A DNA stretch of 64,000 nt from Lelliottia wanjuensis. Lineage in GTDB: Bacteria; Pseudomonadota; Gammaproteobacteria; Enterobacterales; Enterobacteriaceae. Below are positions 40,479-51,168 of this stretch, piece after piece. The notes below the pieces were generated by a model. It was not told the origin of the DNA and searched no databases. It saw nothing but the letters and a program-made list of their open reading frames with translations. Position numbers and translations under genes: made by a program. Each line of letters begins with the position of its first letter. The stretch's first letter is position 1. The DNA lies in assembly GCF_030238365.1 (NCBI RefSeq), contig NZ_JASSOT010000065.1:177918-241917 (forward strand), given 5' to 3'.

Positions 40479-41489
40479 ATGTACTACCCCTTCGTTCGTA
40501 AAGCCCTTTTTCAGCTCGATCCAGAGCGCGCTCATGAATTGACATTCCAGCAGTTACGCCGCATTACAGGAACGCCTCTTGAAGCGCTGGTGCGCCAGAA
40601 AGTGCAGGAAAAACCTGTCTCGTGCATGGGCCTGACGTTTAAAAATCCTCTGGGGTTGGCAGCAGGCCTCGACAAGAACGGCGAATGCATTGACGCCCTG
40701 GGCGCGATGGGGTTCGGCTCCATTGAAGTCGGCACCGTGACGCCACGTCCGCAGGACGGGAATGACAAGCCGCGCCTGTTCCGCCTGGTTGAAGCCGAAG
40801 GGTTGATCAACCGGATGGGCTTTAATAACCACGGTGTTGATCACCTGGTAGAGAACGTGAAAAAAGCCCATTTTGACGGCGTGCTCGGGATTAATATCGG
40901 CAAAAATAAAGATACGCCGGTGGAGCAGGGAAAAGATGACTATCTGATTTGTATGGAAAAAGTCTATGCCTATGCCGGTTATATTGCGATTAATATCTCT
41001 TCGCCAAATACCCCAGGCCTGCGTACTCTCCAATATGGTGAAGCGCTGGACGATCTCTTAAGTGCGATCAAAAATAAGCAGAATGAGCTGCAGAATACCC
41101 ATCATAAATATGTTCCGATCGCGGTGAAGATCGCCCCGGATCTTTCTGTCGAAGAATTGATCCAGGTGGCCGACAGTTTGGTTCGCCATAATATTGATGG
41201 TGTTATTGCGACCAATACGACACTCGATCGCTCCCTGGTTCAGGGAATGAAAAACTGTGACCAAATGGGTGGCTTAAGCGGTCGTCCGGTACAATTAAAA
41301 AGCACCGAAATTATTCGCGCGCTGTCGGCGGAATTAAAGGGTCGCTTACCGATCATCGGCGTGGGTGGCATCGACTCCGTCATCGCGGCCCGCGAGAAGA
41401 TGGCGGCGGGTGCGTCGCTGGTGCAAATCTATTCCGGCTTTATTTTTAAAGGCCCACAATTGATTAAAGAAATCGTTAATCATATCTAA
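40479..41489 (+). CDS. pyrD: Dihydroorotate dehydrogenase (quinone)
   Basis: PyrD is the membrane-associated class 2 dihydroorotate dehydrogenase that oxidises dihydroorotate to orotate with FMN and quinone, the fourth step of pyrimidine synthesis. The 336 residues equal E. coli. The N-terminal helical segment [20 protein letters not shown] that guides membrane binding is present, with [14 protein letters not shown], the catalytic serine region [15 protein letters not shown] and the FMN-phosphate site GVGGIDS. AGGAG stands five bases before the ATG. Confidence 0.98.
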   Translation: MYYPFVRKALFQLDPERAHELTFQQLRRITGTPLEALVRQKVQEKPVSCMGLTFKNPLGLAAGLDKNGECIDALGAMGFGSIEVGTVTPRPQDGNDKPRLFRLVEAEGLINRMGFNNHGVDHLVENVKKAHFDGVLGINIGKNKDTPVEQGKDDYLICMEKVYAYAGYIAINISSPNTPGLRTLQYGEALDDLLSAIKNKQNELQNTHHKYVPIAVKIAPDLSVEELIQVADSLVRHNIDGVIATNTTLDRSLVQGMKNCDQMGGLSGRPVQLKSTEIIRALSAELKGRLPIIGVGGIDSVIAAREKMAAGASLVQIYSGFIFKGPQLIKEIVNHI

Positions 41490-41506
41490 TCTTTTCTCCA
41501 TATCAG

Positions 41507-41541
41507 ACAACCAGGGCTTTATTTCCAGCCCTGGTTGTTTT
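41507..41541 (+). terminator. pyrD terminator
   Basis: A 12-bp perfect stem ACAACCAGGGCT/AGCCCTGGTTGT with an eight-base loop is followed by TTTT. Confidence 0.9.
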
Positions 41542-41655
41542 ATATTCCGTCTTTGTTGCTTATTTAGACATTATGGTCTTTTATTATTGATGTTATAAAA
41601 CGAAGCGACAATTCGGACATTTTAAGAACAGGACGTTGTGGGGAAGGAGAGGAAA

Positions 41656-42198
41656 ATGCGAATAAAACCTGACGATAACTGGCGCTGGTATTTTTGCGAT
41701 GAGCACGATCGAATGATGCTCGATTTAGCCAATGGCATGTTATTTCGCTCTCGTTTCGCTCGCCGAATGCTGACCCCGGATGCGTTTGCGCCGTCAGGCT
41801 TTTGTGTTGACGACGCGGCGCTGTTTTTCTCGTTTGAAGAGAAATGTCGCGATCTGATCCTCTCTAAAGAGCAGCGCGCCGAGCTGGTGCTGAATGCGCT
41901 GGTGGCGATTCGCTTCCTGAAACCGCAGATGCCAAAAAGCTGGCACTTCCTCGCTCACGGCCAGTCCTGGTCGCCGATCACAGGTGATGCGGCCTGCGTC
42001 AATTTGAGTGATACCTCGGAAGAGGTGAGTTTGCTGGTGGTCGAGCCGGGCGAAAATGCCGCCCTGTGCCTGCTGGCGCAACCCGGCGTGGTGATTGCCG
42101 GGCGCACAATGCAGCTGGGTGATGCGATTAAAGTGATGAATGACCGGCTGAAGCCGCAGCTGCGTATGGATTCGTTCAGCCTCGAACAGGCCGTTTAA
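41656..42198 (+). CDS. zapC: Cell division protein ZapC
   Basis: ZapC binds FtsZ and promotes lateral interaction of its filaments at the division ring. The ATG at 41656 gives 180 residues starting [13 protein letters not shown], the E. coli length, with AGGAGAGG just before; an in-frame GTG at 41638 would add six residues made from the ribosome-binding site itself. The family is confined to gamma-proteobacteria. The last four bases overlap the end of ycbX on the other strand. Confidence 0.95.
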   Translation: MRIKPDDNWRWYFCDEHDRMMLDLANGMLFRSRFARRMLTPDAFAPSGFCVDDAALFFSFEEKCRDLILSKEQRAELVLNALVAIRFLKPQMPKSWHFLAHGQSWSPITGDAACVNLSDTSEEVSLLVVEPGENAALCLLAQPGVVIAGRTMQLGDAIKVMNDRLKPQLRMDSFSLEQAV

Positions 42199-43307
42199 AG
42201 CTCTAGCTGCACAGACGTTTTCGGAATGCAGCTACAGCACAGAATGGTTCCATCCTCGCTTACCGCTGATTTCTTCAGCGCCGTCACTTCGCCATCGACC
42301 AGGGTGATGCGACAACTTCCACAGATCCCCGCACGACACGAATAAGGCACGCGGATCCCCGCTTGTTCCAGCTGTTCCAGCAGTACCTGCTGATTATTTC
42401 CCGGCAGCGTTTTGCCTTGCCACTGAATGGTCACCGCCGACACCGGCTGGGTGATCGCTTCTGGCTCTTCTTCTTCCTCCGGCCCGTGACCGTAAACTCT
42501 TGCCGGTCCCGTTGACAGAATTTCGATCTCATCACCCACGCGGATCACGCCGCTGCTGCGGGGGATCAGGTTCTGGCCAAAATCGACATCGCCGTTATCC
42601 TGCGCGGTACGGAAGGATTGCAACGTTTTCAGCGGCTCGCCGGAAGGGTGCTTTTGACCTTTCTCCGGGCTGATAGTCGTGAAGATGCAGCGGCTGCAGG
42701 GTTTCACCACATCAAAAATCACGCTCCCAATGCGGATAACCTTCCAGGTGTCCTCTTCCCAGGCCTGTGCGCCGGTTACCACCAGGTTGGGGCGGAACTG
42801 CTCCATTTGCACGCTGGCGGAACAGCGGTTTTGCAGATCGCGCAGGGAGGCGTCGTTGGTGAGCAGGTAAGGAAAACCGTCGGCAAAGGAGAGGGGAACC
42901 GCTTCGAAACGCTTCACGCGACGCGTCAGTTCCGGTCCGACCCAGCGCAGCTGTACGGCGCGAGAAAAGAAGCCGCTGAGCCAGGTGTTGATCTCTTCGG
43001 GGGCGACGCGGGCAGTAAAATGGTTGCCCCAGACTTCGGTGGGCGCATCGACGGCGGCGAAGTCGCTAAAGCGGGCGATCACGCTGGAACCGTCCGGCGC
43101 GGTCAGATGTAAGCCATCGTGTAGCGGAGCAGGAGTAAAGCGCACCATCTGCGGGAACTGGCGGGCGGTGATGAAGGTGCCGTCCGGTTCGGTGATCATA
43201 AAAATGCGATCAAAGGCGAAGCCGCTGACGTCAGCAAGCGCATGGGTCAGGCCAATGCCGCGCATGGATTTGACCGGATGAATAAAAAGCCTGGATAACG
43301 TCGCCAC
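42195..43307 (-). CDS. ycbX: YcbX, molybdenum-cofactor N-hydroxylated-compound reductase
   Basis: YcbX is a Moco enzyme that reduces N-hydroxylated base analogues such as 6-hydroxylaminopurine. The 370-residue protein has an N-terminal MOSC barrel ([15 protein letters not shown]), a MOSC domain with the Moco-binding cysteine region [13 protein letters not shown], and a C-terminal plant-type 2Fe-2S ferredoxin domain with [13 protein letters not shown] and a late CCSC. It is convergent with zapC by four bases and divergent from rlmL. Confidence 0.95.
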   Translation of the reverse strand: MATLSRLFIHPVKSMRGIGLTHALADVSGFAFDRIFMITEPDGTFITARQFPQMVRFTPAPLHDGLHLTAPDGSSVIARFSDFAAVDAPTEVWGNHFTARVAPEEINTWLSGFFSRAVQLRWVGPELTRRVKRFEAVPLSFADGFPYLLTNDASLRDLQNRCSASVQMEQFRPNLVVTGAQAWEEDTWKVIRIGSVIFDVVKPCSRCIFTTISPEKGQKHPSGEPLKTLQSFRTAQDNGDVDFGQNLIPRSSGVIRVGDEIEILSTGPARVYGHGPEEEEEPEAITQPVSAVTIQWQGKTLPGNNQQVLLEQLEQAGIRVPYSCRAGICGSCRITLVDGEVTALKKSAVSEDGTILCCSCIPKTSVQLEL

Positions 43308-43370
43308 TGTTCACGCCCTCGAACGATTTAAAATAAGCCCTCAACTTTAGGACATAGCGCACATATTAGC

Positions 43371-43376
43371 TATAAT
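43371..43376 (+). promoter_or_regulatory. -10 element before rlmL
   Basis: A perfect TATAAT lies 34 bases before the rlmL start. The matching -35 is weak (TTAGGA or TAGGAC), so this is a partial promoter call. Confidence 0.4.
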
Positions 43377-43410
43377 GCGCAGCAATTTTCTACGAGTAAT
43401 AAGTGACGAT

Positions 43411-45519
43411 ATGAATTCTCTGTTTGCCAGTACGGCCCGTGGGCTGGAAGAGCTGTTAAAAACTGAACTGGAAAGCCTTGGCGCGCTGGAGTGCCAGGTG
43501 GTTCAGGGTGGTGTCCATTTCGAGGGCGACACACGGCTTATTTACCAGAGCCTGATGTGGAGCCGCCTGGCGTCGCGCATTATGTTGCCGCTGGGTGCCT
43601 GTAAGGTCTACAGCGACCTTGACCTGTACCTCGGCGTACAGGCGACCGACTGGACAGAGATCTTCGCCCCAGGCGCAACCTTTGCCGTGCATTTCAGCGG
43701 TCTGAACGACGAAATCCGTAATAGCCAGTACGGCGCGCTGAAAGTGAAAGACGCCATCGTCGACAGCTTCACGCGTAAAAACCTCGAGCGCCCGAACGTC
43801 GATCGTGAAAATCCCGATCTGCGCATTAACGTGTGGCTCAATAAAGAGACGGCGCACATCTCCCTGGATCTGTGCGGCGAAGGTCTGCATCAGCGTGGGT
43901 ATCGCGATCGCGCCGGTATTGCGCCGATCAAAGAGAACCTGGCTGCGGCTATCGTGATGCGTTCCGGCTGGCAGCCGGGCACGCCGCTGCTCGACCCGAT
44001 GTGTGGTTCCGGTACTTTGCTGATCGAAGCGGCGATGATGGCGACGGATCGTGCGCCGGGCCTGCACCGCGGACAGTGGGGCTTTAGCGGCTGGGCGCAG
44101 CACGACGATGCACTCTGGAAAGAGGTCAAAGCCGAAGCACAGGTCCGTGCGCGTAAAGGCCTGGCAGACTACACCTCCCGTTTCTACGGCTCGGACAGCG
44201 ACGCTCGCGTGATTGAACGCGCGCGCAGCAACGCCCGTCGCGCCGGTATCGGTGAGCTGATCGATTTCGAGGTGAAAGACGTCGCCCAGTTAACCAATCC
44301 GCTGCCGAAAGGCCCATACGGTACGGTGATCAGTAACCCGCCGTACGGCGAGCGTCTGGACAGCGAACCGGCGCTGATCGCGCTGCACAGCCTGTTTGGC
44401 CGCACCATGAAAGACGCGTTCGGCGGCTGGAATCTGTCGCTGTTTAGCGGTTCTCCGGAACTGCTGAGCTGCCTGCAGCTCCGCGCCGAGCGCCAGTTCA
44501 AAGCCAAAAACGGCCCGCTGGACTGTGTGCAGAAAAACTACCATCTGACCGAGAAAGACGGCGACAGCAAACCGTCCACCGTGGCGGAAGATTACGCCAA
44601 CCGTCTGCGTAAGAATCTGAAGAAATTCGAAAAGTGGGCGAAACAGGAAGGAATCGAATGCTATCGCATTTACGATGCCGATCTGCCGGAATATAACGTG
44701 GCGGTTGACCGTTACGCGGACTGGGTGGTGGTGCAGGAATACGCCGCGCCGAAAACTATTGATGCGCAAAAAGCGCGTCAGCGTTTGCTGGACATTATCG
44801 CTGCGACCATTGGCGTGCTGGGCATCGCCCCGAACAAACTGATCCTGAAAACCCGTGAGCGTCAGAAAGGGACCAATCAGTATCAGAAGATGGGCGATAA
44901 GGGTGACTTTATCGAAGTGGGCGAGTACAACGCGCGTCTGTGGGTCAACTTGACGGATTACCTCGACACCGGTCTGTTCCTCGACCACCGTATCGCGCGT
45001 CGTATGCTGGGCCAGATGAGCAAAGGGAAAGACTTCCTCAACCTCTTCGCCTACACCGGTAGCGCCAGCGTTCATGCGGGTCTGGGCGGTGCACGCAGCA
45101 CCACTACCGTCGATATGTCGCGTACCTATCTGGAGTGGGCAGAGCGCAACCTGCGTCTCAACGGCCTGACCGGGCGTCAGCATCGCCTGATGCAAGCGGA
45201 CGTGCTGGGCTGGCTGCGCGATACCGACGAGCAGTTCGATCTGATCTTCATCGATCCGCCGACCTTCTCTAACTCGAAACGTATGGAAGACTCCTTCGAC
45301 GTTCAGCGCGATCACCTGCGTCTGATGACCGACCTGAAACGTCTGCTGCGTAAAGGCGGCACCATTATGTTCTCGAACAACAAACGCGGCTTCCGCATGG
45401 ACAATGACGGGCTGGAAAAACTGGGGCTGAAAGCACAAGAAATCAGCCAAAAAACGCTGTCTCAGGACTTCGCCCGTAACCGTCAAATTCACAACTGCTG
45501 GTTGATTACCGCAGTCTGA
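43411..45519 (+). CDS. rlmL: 23S rRNA methyltransferase RlmKL
   Basis: RlmKL makes two 23S rRNA marks: m2G2445 by the N-terminal half and m7G2069 by the C-terminal half. The start at 43411 ([20 protein letters not shown]) gives 702 residues as in E. coli; the longer frame adds 12 residues over the -10. A THUMP domain spans about 43-155, the first methyltransferase has [15 protein letters not shown] and NPPYGERLD near 308, and the second has [15 protein letters not shown] and [13 protein letters not shown]. uup follows after 12 bases. Confidence 0.97.
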   Translation: MNSLFASTARGLEELLKTELESLGALECQVVQGGVHFEGDTRLIYQSLMWSRLASRIMLPLGACKVYSDLDLYLGVQATDWTEIFAPGATFAVHFSGLNDEIRNSQYGALKVKDAIVDSFTRKNLERPNVDRENPDLRINVWLNKETAHISLDLCGEGLHQRGYRDRAGIAPIKENLAAAIVMRSGWQPGTPLLDPMCGSGTLLIEAAMMATDRAPGLHRGQWGFSGWAQHDDALWKEVKAEAQVRARKGLADYTSRFYGSDSDARVIERARSNARRAGIGELIDFEVKDVAQLTNPLPKGPYGTVISNPPYGERLDSEPALIALHSLFGRTMKDAFGGWNLSLFSGSPELLSCLQLRAERQFKAKNGPLDCVQKNYHLTEKDGDSKPSTVAEDYANRLRKNLKKFEKWAKQEGIECYRIYDADLPEYNVAVDRYADWVVVQEYAAPKTIDAQKARQRLLDIIAATIGVLGIAPNKLILKTRERQKGTNQYQKMGDKGDFIEVGEYNARLWVNLTDYLDTGLFLDHRIARRMLGQMSKGKDFLNLFAYTGSASVHAGLGGARSTTTVDMSRTYLEWAERNLRLNGLTGRQHRLMQADVLGWLRDTDEQFDLIFIDPPTFSNSKRMEDSFDVQRDHLRLMTDLKRLLRKGGTIMFSNNKRGFRMDNDGLEKLGLKAQEISQKTLSQDFARNRQIHNCWLITAV

Positions 45520-45531
45520 AAGGAAATATAA

Positions 45532-47439
45532 ATGTCATTAATTAGCATGCACGGCGCATGGCTGTCATTCAGCGATGCGCCTCTTCTCGACGATACTGAA
45601 CTGCACATCGAAGACAACGAACGCGTCTGTCTGGTAGGCCGTAACGGCGCGGGTAAATCCACGCTGATGAAGATCCTCAACCGTGAGCAGGGTCTGGACG
45701 ATGGTCGTATCGTTTACGAGCAGGATCTGATCGTTTCCCGTTTGCAACAGGATCCACCGCGCAACGTCGCGGGCAGCGTCTATGATTTTGTCGCCGAAGG
45801 GATCTCCGAGCAGGCCGAGTATCTGAAGGGCTATCACGATATTTCGCATTTGGTGATGACCGATCCGAGCGAAAAAAATCTCAACGAGATGGCGCGCCTG
45901 CAGGATCTGCTGGATCACCACGGTCTGTGGCAGCTGGAAGATCGCATCAATGAAGTGCTGGAGCAGCTTGGTCTTGAAGCCGATATGGCGCTGGCGTCCC
46001 TGTCGGGCGGCTGGCTGCGTAAAGCAGCACTCGGTCGCGCGCTGGTCTGCGGGCCAAAAGTGCTGCTGCTTGATGAGCCGACGAACCACCTGGACATCGA
46101 AACCATCGACTGGCTGGAAGGGTTCCTGAAAACCTTCAACGGCACCATTATCTTTATCTCCCACGACCGTTCGTTTATTCGCAATATGGCGACCCGCATT
46201 GTCGATCTCGATCGCGGCAAGCTGGTCACCTATCCAGGCGATTACGACACCTATCTGCTGGAGAAAGAAGAAAACCTGCGCGTGGAAGAGCTGCAAAACG
46301 CCGAGTTCGACCGTAAGCTGGCGCAGGAAGAGGTCTGGATCCGTCAGGGCATCAAAGCACGTCGTACCCGTAACGAAGGCCGCGTGCGCGCCCTGAAAGC
46401 GATGCGTAACGAACGCAGCGAGCGCCGCGAAGTGATGGGCAGCGCGAAGATGCAGGTAGAAGAAGCGTCTCGCTCCGGCAAGATTGTCTTCGAAATGGAA
46501 AACGTCAATTACCAGATCGATGGCAAAGTGCTGGTGACCGATTTCTCCGCTCAGGTTCAGCGTGGCGACAAAATCGCCCTGATTGGCCCGAACGGCTGTG
46601 GTAAATCCACGCTGCTGAAACTGATGCTCGGCCAGCTGCAGGCTGACAGCGGTCGCGTTCACTGCGGGACCAAACTGGAAGTGGCCTATTTCGACCAGCA
46701 CCGTACTGAGCTGGATCCGGACAGAACCGTGATGGACAACCTGGCGGAAGGGAAGCAAGAGGTGATGGTTAACGGTAAACCGCGCCACGTGCTGGGCTAC
46801 CTGCAGGACTTCCTGTTCCATCCTAAACGCGCCATGACGCCGGTTCGCGCGTTGTCCGGCGGGGAACGTAACCGCCTGCTGCTGGCGCGTCTGTTCCTGA
46901 AGCCAAGTAACTTATTGATTCTCGATGAACCGACCAACGATCTGGATGTCGAAACTCTGGAACTGCTGGAAGAGCTGATCGACGGCTATCAGGGCACCGT
47001 GATGCTGGTCAGCCACGACCGTCAGTTTGTGGATAACACCGTGACCGAGTGCTGGATTTTTGAAGGCGAAGGCCGGATTGGTCAATATGTCGGCGGCTAT
47101 CAGGATGCGCGCGGGCAGCAGGCGCAATCTTTGGCGACTAAACAGTCAAAATCCAAAACTGGATCGCAAACTCCTGTCGCAAAAGCAGAAACTGTCAAAA
47201 AATCGACGGTCAAAATGAGCTATAACCTGCAGCGCGAACTGGAAGGGTTGCCGCAACGTCTGGAAGAGCTGGAAGCGAATCTGGGTACATTGCAGGCTCA
47301 GGTTGCTGATGCCTCCTTCTTTAGCCAGCCACACGACTATACTCAGAAAATATTGGCGGAGCTTTCCCAGGCTGAAAAGGCGCTGGAAGAAGCATTTGAG
47401 CGCTGGGAGTACCTTGAGGCTCTCAAAAACGGCGCATAA
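45532..47439 (+). CDS. uup: ABC-F ATPase Uup
   Basis: Uup is a cytoplasmic ABC-F protein with two ATPase cassettes and no membrane part; loss in E. coli raises precise excision of transposons and affects ribosome function. The 635 residues equal E. coli. Cassette one has GRNGAGKST near 37 and LLLDEPTNHLD; cassette two has GPNGCGKST near 350, LSGGERNRLLLARL and LILDEPTNDLD. A basic linker and a C-terminal coiled coil (about 560-635) that binds DNA in E. coli end the protein. pqiA starts 13 bases later. Confidence 0.97.
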   Translation: MSLISMHGAWLSFSDAPLLDDTELHIEDNERVCLVGRNGAGKSTLMKILNREQGLDDGRIVYEQDLIVSRLQQDPPRNVAGSVYDFVAEGISEQAEYLKGYHDISHLVMTDPSEKNLNEMARLQDLLDHHGLWQLEDRINEVLEQLGLEADMALASLSGGWLRKAALGRALVCGPKVLLLDEPTNHLDIETIDWLEGFLKTFNGTIIFISHDRSFIRNMATRIVDLDRGKLVTYPGDYDTYLLEKEENLRVEELQNAEFDRKLAQEEVWIRQGIKARRTRNEGRVRALKAMRNERSERREVMGSAKMQVEEASRSGKIVFEMENVNYQIDGKVLVTDFSAQVQRGDKIALIGPNGCGKSTLLKLMLGQLQADSGRVHCGTKLEVAYFDQHRTELDPDRTVMDNLAEGKQEVMVNGKPRHVLGYLQDFLFHPKRAMTPVRALSGGERNRLLLARLFLKPSNLLILDEPTNDLDVETLELLEELIDGYQGTVMLVSHDRQFVDNTVTECWIFEGEGRIGQYVGGYQDARGQQAQSLATKQSKSKTGSQTPVAKAETVKKSTVKMSYNLQRELEGLPQRLEELEANLGTLQAQVADASFFSQPHDYTQKILAELSQAEKALEEAFERWEYLEALKNGA

Positions 47440-47452
47440 ACAGGGATACCCG

Positions 47453-48706
47453 ATGTGTGATCAGCACCATGCCGACCGGCATATTCTATGCTCGCAATGC
47501 GATATGCTCGTGGCGCTTCCTGAGCTGGATCACGGACATAAAGCAACTTGCCCCCGCTGCGGGGCAACGCTGACAACTGAGTGGGACGCGCCTCGTGCGC
47601 GTCCTACTGCATATGCGCTCGCGGCACTCTTTATGCTGCTGCTCTCTAATCTTTTTCCGTTCATCTATATGAAAGTCGGCGGGATGACCAGCGAAGTAAA
47701 TTTGCTGGAAATTCCCGGCGTCATGTTCTCGGAAGATTACGCCAGTCTCGGCACCTTCTTCCTCCTTTTCGTGCAAATCGTTCCGGCTTTTTGTCTGGTG
47801 GTGATCCTGCTGCTGGTCAACCGCGTCCGAATGCCCGACAGCGTGAAAATTATGCTGGCCAGGGTGCTTTTCCAGCTGAAAAGCTGGGGAATGGCTGAGA
47901 TTTTCCTGGCGGGAATTCTGGTCAGCTTCGTCAAGCTGATGGCCTACGGCGACGTCGGGATCGGCAGCAGTTTTATTCCCTGGTGCCTGTACTGCATCCT
48001 GCAACTGCGCGCCTTCCAGTGCGTGGACCGCCGCTGGGCCTGGGATGATATCGCGCCTGCGCCAACCCTTAATCAGACGGTAAAAGTGGGCGTGCCGGGG
48101 ATTCGCCAGGGATTACGCTCCTGTTCGTGCTGTACCGCGATTTTGCCTGCTGACCACGAGGTGTGTCCGCGCTGCGGGACAAAAGGGCATGTGCGGCGTA
48201 AAAACAGTCTGCAATGGACAATGGCGTTATTGGTCACGTCGATCATGCTGTATCTACCCGCCAACATTTTACCGATCATGATTACGGATCTGCTGGGGGA
48301 CAAAATGCCCTCGACGATCCTCGCGGGTGTGGTTTTGCTGTGGGGCGAAGGTTCGTATCCGGTCGCTATGGTGATCTTTATCGCCAGTATCATGGTTCCG
48401 ACCTTAAAAATGATCGCGATTGCCTGGCTGTGCTGGGATGCCAAAGGGCACGGGAAACGCGACAGTGAACGCATGCATCTGATTTATGAAGTCGTCGAAT
48501 TTGTTGGCCGCTGGTCAATGATCGACGTATTTGTGATTGCCGTCCTCTCCGCGCTGGTGCGCATGGGAGGACTGATGAGTATTTATCCCGCTATGGGCGC
48601 GCTGATGTTTGCGCTGGTCGTTGTGATGACGATGTTTGCGGCCCTGACTTTTGATCCGCGTTTATCCTGGGATCGTGAGCCAGAGTCAAGCCATGAGGAA
48701 GAGTGA
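47453..48706 (+). CDS. pqiA: PqiA, inner membrane component of the PqiABC lipid transport system
   Basis: PqiA is the multi-pass membrane partner of the MCE protein PqiB in a predicted lipid path between the membranes. The start at 47453 gives 417 residues, as in E. coli. Two cysteine zinc-ribbon-like motifs are seen, CSQC/CPRC near residues 14-37 and CSCC/CPRC near 225-245, each followed by a set of about four membrane helices, so the protein looks like a tandem duplication. SoxS activates pqiAB in E. coli under paraquat; that control is inferred. Confidence 0.95.
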   Translation: MCDQHHADRHILCSQCDMLVALPELDHGHKATCPRCGATLTTEWDAPRARPTAYALAALFMLLLSNLFPFIYMKVGGMTSEVNLLEIPGVMFSEDYASLGTFFLLFVQIVPAFCLVVILLLVNRVRMPDSVKIMLARVLFQLKSWGMAEIFLAGILVSFVKLMAYGDVGIGSSFIPWCLYCILQLRAFQCVDRRWAWDDIAPAPTLNQTVKVGVPGIRQGLRSCSCCTAILPADHEVCPRCGTKGHVRRKNSLQWTMALLVTSIMLYLPANILPIMITDLLGDKMPSTILAGVVLLWGEGSYPVAMVIFIASIMVPTLKMIAIAWLCWDAKGHGKRDSERMHLIYEVVEFVGRWSMIDVFVIAVLSALVRMGGLMSIYPAMGALMFALVVVMTMFAALTFDPRLSWDREPESSHEEE

Positions 48707-48710
48707 GAGC

Positions 48711-50351
48711 ATGGAAAATAAGAGTGGAGAGGCGAAAGTGCAGAAGGTCAAGAACTGGTCGCCGGTGTGGATCTTCCCCATCGTCACCGCGCTGATCGGA
48801 GCCTGGATCCTGTTTTATCATTACAGCCATCAGGGGCCGGAAGTGACGCTGATCACCACCAACGCGGAGGGCATTGAAGGGGGGAAAACCACCATCAAAA
48901 GCCGCAGCGTGGACGTGGGTGTGGTCGAAAGCGCAACCCTGACGGACGATTTGACGCACGTTGAGATCAAAGCGCGTTTGCACTCAGGAATGGAAAAGCT
49001 GTTACATGGTGATTCCGTCTTCTGGGTGGTCAAACCGCAGGTCGGACGGGAAGGGATCAGTGGTCTGGGGACGTTGCTTTCCGGGGCTTACATTGAGCTG
49101 CAGCCCGGCTCGAAAGGCAGCCAGCCCGGAAACTATCAGCTGCTTGATGCTCCGCCTCTTGCGCCGCCGGACGCGAAAGGTATTCGTGTCACCCTCGACA
49201 GTAAGAAAGCAGGGCAGCTCAGCCCGGGCGATCCGGTGCTGTTCCGTGGTTATCGCGTAGGTTCCGTGGAAACCAGCACCTTTGATGCGCAAAAACGCGC
49301 CATCAGCTACCAGCTGTTCATCAATGCGCCAAACGATCGTCTGGTCACCAACAACGTCCGCTTCTGGAAAGACAGCGGCATTGCCGTGGATCTGACGTCG
49401 GCGGGCATGCGCGTTGAGATGGGATCTCTGACCACGCTGTTCGGTGGCGGGGTGAGCTTTGATGTGCCGGAAGGGATGGATCTGGGTCAGCCGGTCGCGC
49501 CAAAAACCGCGTTCAGACTGTTTGACGATCAGAAAAGCATTCAGGATGCGCTCTATACGGATCACGTCGACTACCTGATGTTCTTTAAAGATTCGGTTCG
49601 TGGCCTGCAGCCAGGTGCGCCGGTCGAGTTCCGCGGTATTCGTCTGGGTACCGTCGGTCAGGTACCGTACTTCGTTCCGGGCCTGCATCAGGTGCTGGAT
49701 GATGACTATCGCATTCCGGTGCTGATCCGCATTGAGCCTGAGCGCTTGCTGGCCCAGATCGGTAAGGATCAGGATATCGGGGAGCATATTAATCAGCTGA
49801 TGAATCGCGGATTACGCGGCTCGCTGAAAACCGGCAACCTGGTGACGGGCGCGCTGTATGTGGATATGGACTTCTATCCGAAAGCCCCAGCGATGACCGG
49901 TGCGCGCGAGTTCGGCGGATACACGATTATCCCGACCGTCAGCAGCGGCCTGGCTCAGATCCAACAGCGTCTGATGGAAACCCTGGATAAGATAAACAAT
50001 CTGCCGTTGAATCCGATGCTTGAGCAAGCGACCAACAGCCTGACCGAAAGCCAGGCCACGATGCGTCGTCTGCAAACCACGCTGGATAATATCAACAAAA
50101 TTACGGCTAACCAGTCGATGCAGCAGCTTCCGCAGGATATGCAGAAAACGTTGCGCGAGCTGAACCGCAGCATGCAGGGCTTCCAGCCTGGCTCGGCGGC
50201 GTACAACAAGATGGTGGCGGATATGCAGCGCCTGGATCAGGTCCTGCGTGAACTGCAGCCGGTTTTGAAAACGCTGAACGAGAAGAGCAACGCGCTGGTA
50301 TTTGAAGCCAAGGACAAAAAAGATCCTGAGCCGAAGAGGGCAAAAGAATGA
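48711..50351 (+). CDS. pqiB: PqiB, MCE-domain lipid transport protein
   Basis: PqiB forms a hexameric needle of stacked MCE rings across the periplasm, anchored in the inner membrane. The start at 48711 gives 546 residues as in E. coli. One membrane helix (WIFPIVTALIGAWILFYHY, about 20-38) is followed by three MCE domains at about 45-145, 160-260 and 285-400, each with the GxxVxFRG-type turn, then a long C-terminal helix rich in Gln and Leu (420-520) that makes the central channel. Four bases separate it from pqiA and it overlaps pqiC. Confidence 0.97.
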   Translation: MENKSGEAKVQKVKNWSPVWIFPIVTALIGAWILFYHYSHQGPEVTLITTNAEGIEGGKTTIKSRSVDVGVVESATLTDDLTHVEIKARLHSGMEKLLHGDSVFWVVKPQVGREGISGLGTLLSGAYIELQPGSKGSQPGNYQLLDAPPLAPPDAKGIRVTLDSKKAGQLSPGDPVLFRGYRVGSVETSTFDAQKRAISYQLFINAPNDRLVTNNVRFWKDSGIAVDLTSAGMRVEMGSLTTLFGGGVSFDVPEGMDLGQPVAPKTAFRLFDDQKSIQDALYTDHVDYLMFFKDSVRGLQPGAPVEFRGIRLGTVGQVPYFVPGLHQVLDDDYRIPVLIRIEPERLLAQIGKDQDIGEHINQLMNRGLRGSLKTGNLVTGALYVDMDFYPKAPAMTGAREFGGYTIIPTVSSGLAQIQQRLMETLDKINNLPLNPMLEQATNSLTESQATMRRLQTTLDNINKITANQSMQQLPQDMQKTLRELNRSMQGFQPGSAAYNKMVADMQRLDQVLRELQPVLKTLNEKSNALVFEAKDKKDPEPKRAKE

Positions 50352-50914
50352 AAAAGTGGCTATTAATCGTCGGAGCACTGGTTTTAACAGCCTGCAGTTC
50401 AGGAAGTGACACCAAGAGCTACTACCAGCTGCCGCTGGGAGCGCAGACGGGCGGGCAAAGCACCGCCAGCCAGGGGCATCGTCTGCTGTGGGTTGAGCAG
50501 GTGACCATTCCTGATTCCCTCGCCGGAAACGGCGTGGTGTATCAGACCAGCGAAGTGCAGTACGTGATTGCGAATAACAATCTGTGGGCCAGCCCGCTGG
50601 ACCAGCAATTACGTAATACGCTGGTGGCGAACCTGAGCAGCCAGCTTCCGGGCTGGGTAGTGGCCTCTCAGCCTCTGGGCAGCGATCAGGACACCCTCAA
50701 CGTCAACGTGACGGGTTTCCATGGTCGTTACGATGGGAAGGTGGTGATCAGCGGTGAGTGGCTGCTGAACCATCAGGGACAGCTGATTAAGCGTCCGTTC
50801 CACCTGGAGCTGAAACAGCAGCAGGACGGTTATGACGAAATGGTGAAGGTGCTGGCGCAGGGCTGGGCCCAGGAATCGGCCAGTATCGCGCAGGAGATTT
50901 CTCGTCTGCCATAA
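50348..50914 (+). CDS. pqiC: PqiC, outer membrane lipoprotein of the Pqi system
   Basis: PqiC (YmbA) is the outer membrane lipoprotein that docks the PqiB needle. The 188-residue product has a lipoprotein signal with lipobox LTAC and lipidated Cys16, followed by the DUF330/ABC-type auxiliary fold (SYYQLPLG, LLWVEQVTIPDSLAG). Its ATG overlaps the pqiB TGA by four bases, so the three subunits are coupled. A strong terminator follows. Confidence 0.96.
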   Translation: MKKWLLIVGALVLTACSSGSDTKSYYQLPLGAQTGGQSTASQGHRLLWVEQVTIPDSLAGNGVVYQTSEVQYVIANNNLWASPLDQQLRNTLVANLSSQLPGWVVASQPLGSDQDTLNVNVTGFHGRYDGKVVISGEWLLNHQGQLIKRPFHLELKQQQDGYDEMVKVLAQGWAQESASIAQEISRLP

Positions 50915-50930
50915 GTAAAATTCATCACTC

Positions 50931-50970
50931 AAAGCCGCCATCCGCGTTTCGCTGATGGCGGCTTTTTTTT
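50931..50970 (+). terminator. pqiC terminator
   Basis: An 11-bp stem AAAGCCGCCAT/ATGGCGGCTTT with an internal loop is followed by eight T residues. Confidence 0.92.
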
Positions 50971-50992
50971 CGGTTTTTGTTCAGGCTGTTAC

Positions 50993-51042
50993 TTGTGCCA
51001 GCTCACAATTTTTGTACAAATGATCTTCTGTGTAGCTCACAA
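50993..51042. promoter_or_regulatory. Direct repeats flanking a palindrome upstream of rmf
   Basis: AGCTCACAA occurs at 51000-51008 and again at 51034-51042, each preceded by a TGTG. The perfect palindrome TTTGTACAAA (51011-51020) lies between them. The 34-base spacing is about three helical turns, which would put both copies on one face of the DNA. No known regulator is assigned. Confidence 0.35.
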
Positions 51043-51168
51043 ATATGACACTGGCGTGAATTTTGCGCATTGACGCTGAGGGAGATTCGGGTTATTCGTT
51101 ATCTGTGTTTGCACGTTTTGCATACACTGTTTTCTTTCCACCAGACCAAAGAATGAGGGAAACGAGGC

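Noticed and set aside
50995..51008. CRP site upstream of rmf
   Set aside because: The half-sites TGTG and TCACA are spaced by too few bases for CRP.
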